From contig JALSJF010000012.1 of NCBI GenBank assembly GCA_026989505.1, positions 1-33,807 of the forward strand: DNA of 33,807 nt, given 5' to 3'. The notes beneath the pieces were generated by a model that searched no databases, had not been told where the DNA came from, and was given only the letters and a program-made list of their open reading frames with translations. The position numbers and the translations under genes are program-made. Numbering within the stretch: the first letter of the stretch is position 1; the number at the start of each line of letters is the position of its first letter. This document shows, piece after piece, positions 8,652-16,106 of the stretch. This stretch comes from Cyclobacteriaceae bacterium (GTDB lineage Bacteria > Bacteroidota > Bacteroidia > Cytophagales > Cyclobacteriaceae).

Positions 8652-9584
8652 CTAATAACCTGCCTGGCGCGAGACAACATTTTGCAAGGGTTCTCCCCGC
8701 TGCAACCTGTGGTAATTGGCCACAATCTGCGGGGCTACGCTTTCCGGGCTGGTAATGCTGGCCACGTGCGGGGTAATTATAATGTTGGGGTGCCGCCAGA
8801 AAGGGTGGCCCTGCGGCAAGGGCTCTTCCCGGAAAACATCGAGGCAAGCCCCGGCCAAATGGCCACTTTCCAGGGCCGCCAGCAGGTCCTCCTCTACCAG
8901 GTGCTCACCACGGGCCACATTAATAACAAAAGCCCCCCCCGGCAATGCCTGAAAAGTTTGCCGGTTAAGAATATTCCTGGTTTTTGCAGTTAGCGGCAGC
9001 AGGCAGATCAGCACATCGGTGTGCTGCAAAAATTCCTTGAGCCTTGCTTCTCCCGCCAGCACCTCGATACCGGCTACCTCCTTCGGGGAGCGTGACCACC
9101 CCTTTACCGGAAAGCCCAACTGCCTTAACTTCAGGGCGGCATCCTGGCCCAGCACCCCCATCCCCATAATACCGATACGTGCCTGTCGTTCCATAAGATA
9201 TTTTCCCGGTTGCCACTTTTCCTGCCGCTGTAAGTCATGATACCCGGGTAAGTTGCGCAGGTAACCGTAAACCTGGGCGATAAGGTAAGAAGTCATATCA
9301 TGGGTAAGTTGCCGGTCAACTACCCGGGTAATGGTAATCTCCGGTGAAATATCCGGATCCTTCAAAATGTGGTCAACCCCCGCCCCGGCAGAAGCAATTA
9401 CCTTAAGGTTGGGGAACCTGTTAAACACCCCTTGCGGTGGGCGCCAGGCCAGAGCGAAATCTACCGCCCCGCTATCCGTTACTTCAGGATATACGCTGAC
9501 CGGAAGTCCGGGGTCTTGGGCCTGTAAGGCAGTCGCCCATTTTTGCCGGAAGATTTCGTGCTGAACAATAACAACTATGGCCAT
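8652..9584 (-). CDS. D-2-hydroxyacid dehydrogenase (glyoxylate/hydroxypyruvate reductase A-like)
   Basis: A 310-residue NAD(P)-dependent 2-hydroxyacid dehydrogenase. The substrate domain shows IASAGAGVDHIL, the Rossmann motif is GIMGMGVLGQDAA, the catalytic arginine is in FVINVARGEHLVEEDLL, and the catalytic histidine is in IITPHVASIT. The pattern is closest to GhrA-type reductases of glyoxylate and hydroxypyruvate; the true substrate is not visible. The frame extends to a TTG at 9635, but the ATG at 9584 gives the normal MAIVVIVQH start and lies 18 bp after a -7 element at 9602-9609, so I chose it. Confidence 0.88.
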   Translation of the reverse strand: MAIVVIVQHEIFRQKWATALQAQDPGLPVSVYPEVTDSGAVDFALAWRPPQGVFNRFPNLKVIASAGAGVDHILKDPDISPEITITRVVDRQLTHDMTSYLIAQVYGYLRNLPGYHDLQRQEKWQPGKYLMERQARIGIMGMGVLGQDAALKLRQLGFPVKGWSRSPKEVAGIEVLAGEARLKEFLQHTDVLICLLPLTAKTRNILNRQTFQALPGGAFVINVARGEHLVEEDLLAALESGHLAGACLDVFREEPLPQGHPFWRHPNIIITPHVASITSPESVAPQIVANYHRLQRGEPLQNVVSRQAGY

Positions 9585-9601
9585 ACTACCTGGTTCTCCT
9601 G

Positions 9602-9609
9602 CAAAAATA
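9602..9609 (-). promoter_or_regulatory. -7 element of the dehydrogenase gene
   Basis: TATTTTTG on the minus strand fits TAnnTTTG and lies 18 bp upstream of the ATG at 9584, which implies a leader of about ten nucleotides. It supports that ATG over the TTG at 9635, which would lie upstream of the transcription start. Confidence 0.45.
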
Positions 9610-9746
9610 ACCGCCCCAAGCAGGGGAAACAACAACTTTTTGCAGAATTGGCCATAATCTCCCCGGGTTCACCCCCACACCACCGCAAATAATGCCTTCT
9701 TACGGCAGCGGATATTTTGGCCCTGCCGCACAAGGCACTAACCCGG

Positions 9747-9771
9747 ATTATTCATGAAAATCATGAATAAT
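9747..9771. repeat. Perfect 11-bp inverted repeat (operator-like)
   Basis: ATTATTCATGA and TCATGAATAAT are perfectly complementary and separated by AAA. The repeat lies in the 283-bp space between two divergent genes and is far from any gene end, so a terminator role is unlikely. A regulator site is more likely. It resembles the repeat at 8601-8624. Confidence 0.55.
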
Positions 9772-9827
9772 GACGTAAATTAACCACCAAACGATTGTTT
9801 GTCAGTTAATTACATCAGCCCTGCGGG

Positions 9828-9851
9828 CGAAAAATTCATATGAATTTTTCG
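9828..9851. promoter_or_regulatory. 24-bp perfect palindrome within the promoter of the GNAT-like gene
   Basis: CGAAAAATTCAT and its complement ATGAATTTTTCG form a perfect 24-bp palindrome. It ends three bases before a perfect -7 element (9855) and covers the expected -33 region, so a protein bound here would compete with RNA polymerase. It shares the core ATTCAT/ATGAAT with the repeat at 9747-9771. Confidence 0.6.
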
Positions 9852-9854
9852 GGC

Positions 9855-9862
9855 TAACTTTG
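9855..9862 (+). promoter_or_regulatory. -7 element; probably leaderless transcript
   Basis: TAACTTTG matches TAnnTTTG exactly and ends only five bases before the ATG at 9868. With transcription starting about seven bases past this element, the mRNA would begin at or next to the start codon. Confidence 0.55.
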
Positions 9863-9867
9863 CGCCC

Positions 9868-11040
9868 ATGACAATAACTGAGGTTAGCACCCAAAAGCAA
9901 GGCCGGCAATTCCTGCAGGTACATGTGGCAATCAACCGTCATGACCCCAACTGGATCAGGCCGCTGGACCAGGATATAGAACAAATCTTCGACCCTGCCC
10001 GTAACCCGTTTTTCCGGCATGGGGAGGTCTGCCGCTGGCTCTTATTTGATGATAAGCAACAAGCTATTGGCCGCATTGCCGCTTTTGTAAATAATAAATA
10101 CACCAATAAGGGCGATGACCTGCCGGTGGGTGGTATAGGCTTTTTCGATTGCATAAACAACCAGCAAGCCGCCAATATTCTTTTCAACCAGGCGCGTAAC
10201 TGGCTGCAGGCAAGGGGCATGGAAGCCATGGACGGGCCGATTAACTTTGGTGAGCGCAACAACTGGTGGGGCCTGTTGATTAAAGGCTTTAAGCCACCGG
10301 TTTACGGCATGAATTATAACCCGCCCTATTATCAACAGTTGTTCGAGGCCTACGGCTTCCGTATTTTTTATAACCAGCTTTGTTTCTACCTGAAAATCGA
10401 CCAACAAAATAACCAGTTACAACAACGTGGCTACAACCTGCATGCCCGCTTTGCCGCCAAAGGGCATTATCAGGTAAAAACCATTGACCCGAAAAACCTG
10501 ACAAAGTTTGCCGATGATTTCCGGGAAGTTTATAACCGGGCCTGGGCCAGACACGAAGGGGGTAAAACCTTATCAACAGAAAAAGCCCGGCAGATTTTCC
10601 GGCAGATGAAGCCCATCGCCAGGAAGTATATCAGTTGGCTGGCGTATTATAAAGACCAACCCATTGCTATGTGGGTCAACATCCCCGATATCAACCAGAT
10701 CATCAGGGATTTTAACGGCAAACTCAGCCTGTTCAATAAGCTGCGCTTTTGGCGGGCTCTGCGCAGCAACCGCATGACCCAACTGGTAGGCATCGTCTAT
10801 GGTGTGATACCAGAATACCAGGGTACCGGGGTAGATTATTTTATGCTTGTTGAGGCGGAAAAAGAATTAAAAAAACACACCAATTTCCAGACACTGGAGA
10901 TGCAATGGATAGGTGATTTTAACCCTAAAATGCTGGGCGTAACCCGCTTCCTCGAAGCCACCGAAGACCGCAGGCTGGCCACCTACCGCTATCTGTTCGA
11001 CCGTAACCGGCCATTTAAGCGGCACCCTGTCCTTTCCTGA
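9868..11040 (+). CDS. GNAT-like protein of unknown substrate
   Basis: A 390-residue soluble protein. It has no signal peptide or membrane segment. The N-terminal part (residues 15-80: VHVAINRHDPNWIRPL, IGRIAAFVNNKY) and the middle (GPINFGERNNWWGLL, MNYNPPYYQQLFEAYGFRIFYNQ) are of a type often seen in Bacteroidota proteins that contain an acyl-CoA N-acyltransferase fold. The GVIPEYQGTGVDYFML segment near residue 315 resembles the acetyl-CoA loop of GNAT enzymes. Such proteins are sometimes labelled GTP cyclohydrolase without clear support. The promoter carries a perfect palindrome, so the gene is probably regulated. Confidence 0.6.
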   Translation: MTITEVSTQKQGRQFLQVHVAINRHDPNWIRPLDQDIEQIFDPARNPFFRHGEVCRWLLFDDKQQAIGRIAAFVNNKYTNKGDDLPVGGIGFFDCINNQQAANILFNQARNWLQARGMEAMDGPINFGERNNWWGLLIKGFKPPVYGMNYNPPYYQQLFEAYGFRIFYNQLCFYLKIDQQNNQLQQRGYNLHARFAAKGHYQVKTIDPKNLTKFADDFREVYNRAWARHEGGKTLSTEKARQIFRQMKPIARKYISWLAYYKDQPIAMWVNIPDINQIIRDFNGKLSLFNKLRFWRALRSNRMTQLVGIVYGVIPEYQGTGVDYFMLVEAEKELKKHTNFQTLEMQWIGDFNPKMLGVTRFLEATEDRRLATYRYLFDRNRPFKRHPVLS

Positions 11041-11105
11041 CGGCCAGGCAGGTTGGAACCTTTTTGTGGTGAATTATGTTTAAACATATAATTAACCGCT
11101 ATGCT

Positions 11106-12020
11106 ATGAAATACGTTGTTCTGTCTGTACTATTCCTGGCCATTATGCGCCAGGCCTCTGCCCATGTTGACCTTGACTCACCCGTAGGGGGCGAAAATTA
11201 CGACCCGGGGCAGGTAGTTGTCATCAAATGGAGTATCCGGATCGCCCACCCGCAAGATAACTGGGACCTGTATTTTTCTACCGACAGCGGTGTTACCTGG
11301 CAAGAACTGGGGATTGACCTGCCTGTGTCGCAGCTCAGCTTTACCTGGACGGTACCGGATGTAAGCACCCCTAATGCCAAAATAAAAATTGTTATGGACA
11401 ACCAGGGCCCCGACTATGAAAGCATCAGCAATGATTTCGCCATCGGGGTATTTGTGCCCTTAATGCTGAACTACCCCATGGGCAATGAAACCCTGGCCGG
11501 TGGCTACACCACCAACATTACCTGGCAGGTAAACGGCCTGGTAACTTTTGATGCCTGGAACCTGCATTTCTCAGACGATGGCGGCAACACCTGGACTTCC
11601 CTGGCCGAAAACCTTGCCCCCGAAACTTTGTCCTACACCTGGTTGGTACCGCCTATCCTCACCGATCAGGCCAGAATAAGGCTGGAAATGGATATTGGTG
11701 GCACAATTTACGAAGATATAAGCGGGGTTTTTACAATAAGCGATGCGGTGGTAACCGGATTGAAAAACTCCGAAGATAAGCACCTGTTGCATATTTACCC
11801 CAACCCGGTCACCGATAAGATGACCATAACCGGGCTCCGGCAGGGGGATATAAGGGTACGGGTGCTGTCACTCCAGGGAAAATTACTGATCAATAAACCA
11901 TTAACAAACAACTCTGATAAAATTACCCTTAACCTTACCTCCCTGAGGCCGGGGCCTTACCTGGTAGAAACAACCCAGTCAAACAGCAAGGTTGTACAAA
12001 AAATTATCCTGCAAAAATAA
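11106..12020 (+). CDS. Secreted protein with two Ig-like repeats and T9SS sorting domain
   Basis: A 304-residue cell-surface or secreted protein. A signal peptide (MKYVVLSVLFLAIMRQASA) is followed by two homologous repeats of about 95 residues. Each opens with a PxGxE-type segment and contains WxLxFSxDxGxTW and TWxVP (WDLYFSTDSGVTW in the first, WNLHFSDDGGNTW in the second). The last 75 residues are a type A T9SS sorting domain starting at HIYPNPVTDKMTI and ending KVVQKIILQK. The frame extends ten codons upstream to an ATG at 11076, but the ATG at 11106 gives a proper signal peptide. Ligand or activity unknown. Confidence 0.85.
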   Translation: MKYVVLSVLFLAIMRQASAHVDLDSPVGGENYDPGQVVVIKWSIRIAHPQDNWDLYFSTDSGVTWQELGIDLPVSQLSFTWTVPDVSTPNAKIKIVMDNQGPDYESISNDFAIGVFVPLMLNYPMGNETLAGGYTTNITWQVNGLVTFDAWNLHFSDDGGNTWTSLAENLAPETLSYTWLVPPILTDQARIRLEMDIGGTIYEDISGVFTISDAVVTGLKNSEDKHLLHIYPNPVTDKMTITGLRQGDIRVRVLSLQGKLLINKPLTNNSDKITLNLTSLRPGPYLVETTQSNSKVVQKIILQK

Positions 12021-12057
12021 AAGGTCCCTGAAACCAGGAGCTTTGTTCGTGGTAACG
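12019..12057 (-). repeat. Diverged copy of the tRNA-Lys 3' end and terminator
   Basis: These 39 bases match 12155-12193 at 33 of 39 positions, and five of the six differences are transitions. The source segment holds the terminator hairpin of tRNA-Lys plus its CCA end. Farther along on the same strand, traces such as GCCCCAGCC still resemble the T-arm side of the tRNA, but no tRNA can be folded. The copy starts at the stop codon of the T9SS gene. Confidence 0.6.
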
Positions 12058-12150
12058 TACCCCCGTGCGGGACAGGCTGGGGCTTCCCGTCTGCCTCACT
12101 ACACACGACAGTACGGGGCCCCGGGTGAGCACAAAATAACCTGATGGTAC

Positions 12151-12180
12151 AAAAAAAAGGCCCCTGAAATCAGGAGCCTT
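12151..12180 (-). terminator. Rho-independent terminator of tRNA-Lys
   Basis: On the minus strand AAGGCTCCTG, a short loop and CAGGGGCCTT form a stem with one mismatch, followed by eight T residues. It begins five bases after the tRNA CCA end. Confidence 0.8.
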
Positions 12181-12185
12181 GCTGG

Positions 12186-12261
12186 TGGTGACGGGCCTGG
12201 GGCTCGAACCCAGGACCCACGCCTTAAAAGGGCGTTGCTCTACCAACTGAGCTAGCCCGTC
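12186..12261 (-). tRNA. tRNA-Lys (anticodon UUU)
   Basis: A 76-nt cloverleaf can be drawn by hand. The acceptor stem is GACGGGC/GCCCGTC, the D-arm is GCTC-AGTTGGTA-GAGC, and the anticodon stem is ACGCC/GGCGT with loop CTTTTAA (anticodon TTT). The T-arm is CTGGG-TTCGAGC-CCCAG, and ACCA is encoded at the 3' end. Promoter and terminator are both visible. Confidence 0.97.
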
Positions 12262-12318
12262 AGCCTTTACCTAAGGAATATTTGCTTTTTAGAAGCGCTT
12301 ATTCCTTATTTGCGAGTG

Positions 12319-12349
12319 CAAATGTAGCAGCTTAGCTTTTAATTGCAAA
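12319..12349 (-). promoter_or_regulatory. Promoter of tRNA-Lys
   Basis: TTTG at 12349-12346 and TACATTTG at 12326-12319 on the minus strand are separated by exactly 19 bp, the Bacteroidota consensus. Transcription would start near 12312, leaving a leader of about 50 nt before the mature tRNA. That leader holds an inverted repeat (TAAGGAATA at 12272-12280 with TATTCCTTA at 12300-12308). Confidence 0.65.
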
Positions 12350-12353
12350 CCCA

Positions 12354-13085
12354 ATGATAAAAAAACTCCTGCCAACCTTATTTACCCTGGTGCTTTATCA
12401 ACTGGGTGGCTTTGCCCAAACAACCAACCCCCTTTTATTACGTGCAGATTCGCTTTTTACCCAACAGCAGTTTACCCAGTCGTTTGAGCTTTATGATTCT
12501 ATTTACCGGTATCAGGGGGAAGCCTCACCTGCCATGCTGCTGAAAATGGCCTATATCAAAGAAGGCCTGGGGGATGTTACCTCGGCCCAGTATTATTTAA
12601 ACGAATATTACCTCGCTACCGCCAACGAACAGGCCCTGCAAAAAATGGAAGACCTGGCCGAAACCAATGAGTTAGAGGGCTACGAACATAACGACATTAC
12701 CTTCTTTTTCAACCTCTATTACAAAAACTATAACTGGCTGGTTTTCGGGCTTATTCTTATCTGCCTTACCCTCTTTGCCCTACTAGTCTATCAGAAAATA
12801 AAGTTCCGGCAACCCGCTCCGGTAAACACCTTTTTATTGCTGGCCCTGCTGACCGGCCTGTTTATCCTGGTGAATTTTGGCAAAGACTATAACCGCGGCA
12901 TTATCATCAAAAACAATACCTTTATCATGGCTGCCCCTTCGGCCGGGGCCGACCTGTTAGATGTTACCGGCAAAGGCCATAAAGTGGTGGTAAGTGGCCG
13001 GCAGGATGTCTGGTATAAGATTGAATGGCAGGGGCAGGAAGGTTATATCAAGGCCAAAAATGTAAAACTGTTGAATATTTGGTAG
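12354..13085 (+). CDS. Membrane protein with TPR-like N-terminus and C-terminal SH3 domain (BatE-like)
   Basis: A 243-residue protein. A signal peptide (residues 1-21, cleaved before QTT) precedes a helical repeat region (about 28-100) resembling TPRs. Two membrane helices follow (about 127-146 and 157-174), and a bacterial SH3-like domain ends the chain (about 180-243, with VVVSGRQDVWYKIEWQGQEGYI). The layout is that of BatE-like proteins of aerotolerance operons, but no bat genes or MoxR ATPase are nearby, so the role is unclear. It probably displays the SH3 part in the periplasm for peptidoglycan or protein binding. Confidence 0.65.
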   Translation: MIKKLLPTLFTLVLYQLGGFAQTTNPLLLRADSLFTQQQFTQSFELYDSIYRYQGEASPAMLLKMAYIKEGLGDVTSAQYYLNEYYLATANEQALQKMEDLAETNELEGYEHNDITFFFNLYYKNYNWLVFGLILICLTLFALLVYQKIKFRQPAPVNTFLLLALLTGLFILVNFGKDYNRGIIIKNNTFIMAAPSAGADLLDVTGKGHKVVVSGRQDVWYKIEWQGQEGYIKAKNVKLLNIW

Positions 13086-13126
13086 GCCCCTGTTTTTATT
13101 TGCCTTACTACGGCCATCTGAACCGG

Positions 13127-13134
13127 TAATTTTG
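13127..13134 (+). promoter_or_regulatory. -7 element of the dnaE-type gene
   Basis: TAATTTTG fits TAnnTTTG and lies 26 bp before the ATG at 13161. A TTTG at 13099-13102 is 24 bp upstream of it, slightly longer than the usual spacing. It suggests that the polymerase gene is not only read through from the upstream gene. Confidence 0.4.
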
Positions 13135-13160
13135 TAATTTATCGGGCAACCCATTGGCCC

Positions 13161-16100
13161 ATGTACCTGAACAACCATAGTTATTTCAGCCTTCGTTACG
13201 GAGTGTTGCCGCCCGGGGAACTACTGGCGCTGGGAAAAAATATGGGGTTAGACACCCTGGCCCTGACCGATATCAACAATACTTCGGCCAATCTTGAATT
13301 TGCCAGGTTAGCCCCGAGGTACGGTATTAAACCCATATTGGGTATCGACTTCCGTAAGGCTATCGAACAAAAGTTTGTTGCCCTGGCCAAAAACAACCGG
13401 GGCTACCAGGAACTGAACGAATTCCTCGCACATTATCTGCATACAGGAACGGACCTGCCCCCTATAGCCCCGGATTTTCAGCATTGTTATGTAATCTATC
13501 CCTTTGGTAAAGCCCCGGCAACTTTGCGGGAATGGGAATACATCGGTATCAACAAACAGCAGGTTGACAAATTGCGTTTCTCAACACGGCAACACCCCCT
13601 TACCAAACTGGTCATCCTGCAACCCATAACCTTCCGCCATCAGCAGGATTTTAATATTCACCGGCTGCTCAGGGCCATTGCGTTGAACACTCTGCTAAGC
13701 AAACTGGCAGACACGGCAGTAGCCGATAAAACCGACCGCCCTGTGCAGCCGGAAGAATTACAGCAGGCCTTTGCCGGTTTCCCTCAAATCATTGAAAACA
13801 CCAGGCAACTCCTGGCCGGTTGCCACATCGACTTTACCTTTGGCGACCAGGGCCAACATAACAACCAACAAACCTATACCGGCACCGAAGCAGGCGACTA
13901 TGAAAAAGTTAAACAGCTTTGCTATGCAGCCGTTAAGCAAAGATACCCCAACCCGGGCAAAAAGATTTATGCCCGCATAGAGAAAGAGCTGGCCATCATC
14001 CGCCAAAAAGGGTTTCTGGCCTATTTTCTGATTAACTGGGATATCCTGTCCTATGCCCGCACCCAAGGGTATTTTTATGTTGGCCGCGGCAGTGGCGCCA
14101 ACAGCATTGTGGCCTACCTGTTGCGCATCACCGATGTTGACCCTATCGACCTTGACCTTTATTTTGAACGGTTTATCAATCTGTACCGTAAAAACCCACC
14201 TGACTTTGATATTGACTTTTCCCGGCACGACCGGGACGATATCACCCAATATATTTTCAAAAGATTTAAGCATGTCGCCTTGCTGGCCACCTACAATACC
14301 TTTCAGCAAAAGGCAGTCATCCGCGAACTGGGCAAGGTGTTTGGCCTGCCTGCCCATGAGATTGAAGCGCTTTCGGGGACAACAGGGCCGCCCTCCAACC
14401 CCGATACGTTAAGCCAACTGGTGTTGCGCTATGCCCGCCTTATACACGGGTTTCCCAGCCACCTCAGTGTCCATGCCAGCGGTATCATTATTACGGAAAA
14501 ACCGGTACATTATTTTACCACTACTTTCTTGCCCCCCAAAGGTTACCCTACCACCCACATCGACATGGAAATAGCCGAGGATGTGGGCCTGCATAAATTT
14601 GATATCCTCAGCCAGCGTGGCCTGGGCAAGATCAAAGAGGCGCTGACCATCATCCGTTACAACCACCCGTATTTGCCGGCCATTGATATGCACAATATCA
14701 CTATGTTTAAAAAAGATGAGGCGGTAAAGCAACTGCTGCGCCAGGGAGAGGCCATCGGTTGCTTTTATGTAGAATCACCGGCCATGCGCATGTTACTCAA
14801 AAAGCTGGCGGTAGATACCTACCTGGGACTGGTGGCGGCCAGTTCTATTATCCGCCCGGGGGTAGCCAAATCGGGGATGATGCGCGAATACATTTACCGC
14901 TTCCGCCACCCCGAAGAGGTAAAGCAACGCGCCCACCCTATCCTGCTCGACCTCATGCCCGACACCTTTGGGGTGATGGTTTATCAGGAAGACGTGATAA
15001 AAGTAGCCCATTATTTTGCCGGCCTCACCCTGGGCGAAGCCGACCATCTGAGGCGGGGCATGTCGGGGAAGTTCCGCTCGCGCAGTGAATTTAGCAAGAC
15101 CAAAGACAAGTTTTTCAACAACTGCCGGCAACGGGGCATTCCGGCAGCCGAAACCGCAGAAATATGGCGCCAGATAGAAAGTTTTGCCGGCTATGCCTTT
15201 GCCAAAGGGCACTCGGCCTCCTATGCCGTAGAAAGCTACCAATGCCTGTTTTTGAAAGCCTATTTTCCCCTGGAATATATGGTAGCGGTAATCAATAATG
15301 GCGGTGGCTTTTACCGTACCGAAACCTATGTGCACGAGGCCCGGATGTGTGGGGCCACTATAGAAGCGCCCTGTATAAACACCTGCAAAAGTGAAACCAC
15401 CATCAAGGGTAGCACTATTTTCCTTGGCCTGGCCATGATAAAAGATATGGAGCTTAAAACCATCGGGCAGCTTGTTGCCAGCCGCCAGCAACAGGGGCCG
15501 TTTACCTCGCTGGCTAACCTGCTGCAGCGGGTACCCTTAAGTATAGCGCAAGTGAAGCCCCTTATCCGGGTGGGGGCATTGCGCTTCACCGGCCAGGACA
15601 AGAAGCAACTGCTGTGGGAAGCGCACTTTTTGCTGGCAGGCAAAAAGCAAACAAACACCTCCGGTGATTTGTTTAATGCCCCCACCGGCCGGCCCCGGTT
15701 GCCCCAATTCACCACCAAGCCCATAGAAGATGCCCACGACCAGATAGAACTGCTTGGGTTCCCGTTGTGTAACCCCTTTGATTTACTGGCCGCAGAACCA
15801 CCCGCCAGCATTAAGGTAACAGAAATGAAGGGGTTTGTTGGCCAGCCGGTAACCATGACCGGTTATTTTGTGCACCGTAAAACTGTAGTTACCGGCAACA
15901 GAAAACTGATGTACTTCGGCACATTTACCGATGCCGATGGGCATTTTCTTGACACTGTGCATTTTCCCGAAGTGGCCCGCCAATACCCTTTGCGCGGCCC
16001 CGGTATTTACCTGCTGAAGGGTAAGGTAACAGAAGAGTCCGGCTACCATAGCCTGGAAGTAAGCTCTATGGAAAAACTACCGGTGCAGGTTTTAGCCTGA
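13161..16100 (+). CDS. dnaE: DNA polymerase III alpha subunit, short DnaE-type
   Basis: A 979-residue C-family DNA polymerase, clearly shorter than the replicative DnaE (about 1160-1200). The N-terminal PHP domain starts NNHSYFSLRYG and continues ALTDINNTSANLEFAR. The palm carries GRGSGANSIVAYLL and the catalytic aspartates in PDFDIDF (residues 347-353). Later come FDILSQRGLGKI, GFAKGHSASYAVESYQ-like sequence of the fingers, a helix-hairpin-helix region (VPLSIAQVKPLIRVGALR) and a C-terminal OB fold (about 890-979). Short DnaE forms often act in damage-induced, error-prone synthesis together with ImuA and ImuB, but neither partner is adjacent. It could be a second alpha subunit. Confidence 0.88.
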   Translation: MYLNNHSYFSLRYGVLPPGELLALGKNMGLDTLALTDINNTSANLEFARLAPRYGIKPILGIDFRKAIEQKFVALAKNNRGYQELNEFLAHYLHTGTDLPPIAPDFQHCYVIYPFGKAPATLREWEYIGINKQQVDKLRFSTRQHPLTKLVILQPITFRHQQDFNIHRLLRAIALNTLLSKLADTAVADKTDRPVQPEELQQAFAGFPQIIENTRQLLAGCHIDFTFGDQGQHNNQQTYTGTEAGDYEKVKQLCYAAVKQRYPNPGKKIYARIEKELAIIRQKGFLAYFLINWDILSYARTQGYFYVGRGSGANSIVAYLLRITDVDPIDLDLYFERFINLYRKNPPDFDIDFSRHDRDDITQYIFKRFKHVALLATYNTFQQKAVIRELGKVFGLPAHEIEALSGTTGPPSNPDTLSQLVLRYARLIHGFPSHLSVHASGIIITEKPVHYFTTTFLPPKGYPTTHIDMEIAEDVGLHKFDILSQRGLGKIKEALTIIRYNHPYLPAIDMHNITMFKKDEAVKQLLRQGEAIGCFYVESPAMRMLLKKLAVDTYLGLVAASSIIRPGVAKSGMMREYIYRFRHPEEVKQRAHPILLDLMPDTFGVMVYQEDVIKVAHYFAGLTLGEADHLRRGMSGKFRSRSEFSKTKDKFFNNCRQRGIPAAETAEIWRQIESFAGYAFAKGHSASYAVESYQCLFLKAYFPLEYMVAVINNGGGFYRTETYVHEARMCGATIEAPCINTCKSETTIKGSTIFLGLAMIKDMELKTIGQLVASRQQQGPFTSLANLLQRVPLSIAQVKPLIRVGALRFTGQDKKQLLWEAHFLLAGKKQTNTSGDLFNAPTGRPRLPQFTTKPIEDAHDQIELLGFPLCNPFDLLAAEPPASIKVTEMKGFVGQPVTMTGYFVHRKTVVTGNRKLMYFGTFTDADGHFLDTVHFPEVARQYPLRGPGIYLLKGKVTEESGYHSLEVSSMEKLPVQVLA

Positions 16101-16106
16101 TATCAG

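Noticed and set aside
9585-9635. Upstream TTG start for the dehydrogenase adding 17 residues
   Set aside because: A -7 promoter element lies between this TTG and the ATG at 9584, so the TTG would not be transcribed from that promoter.
14793-15491. 232-codon open frame on the minus strand inside the dnaE-type gene
   Set aside because: It is antisense to conserved polymerase sequence and has no family-like motifs.
15326-15856. 176-codon open frame on the minus strand inside the dnaE-type gene
   Set aside because: Same reason: antisense to helix-hairpin-helix and OB regions that are clearly coding on the plus strand.
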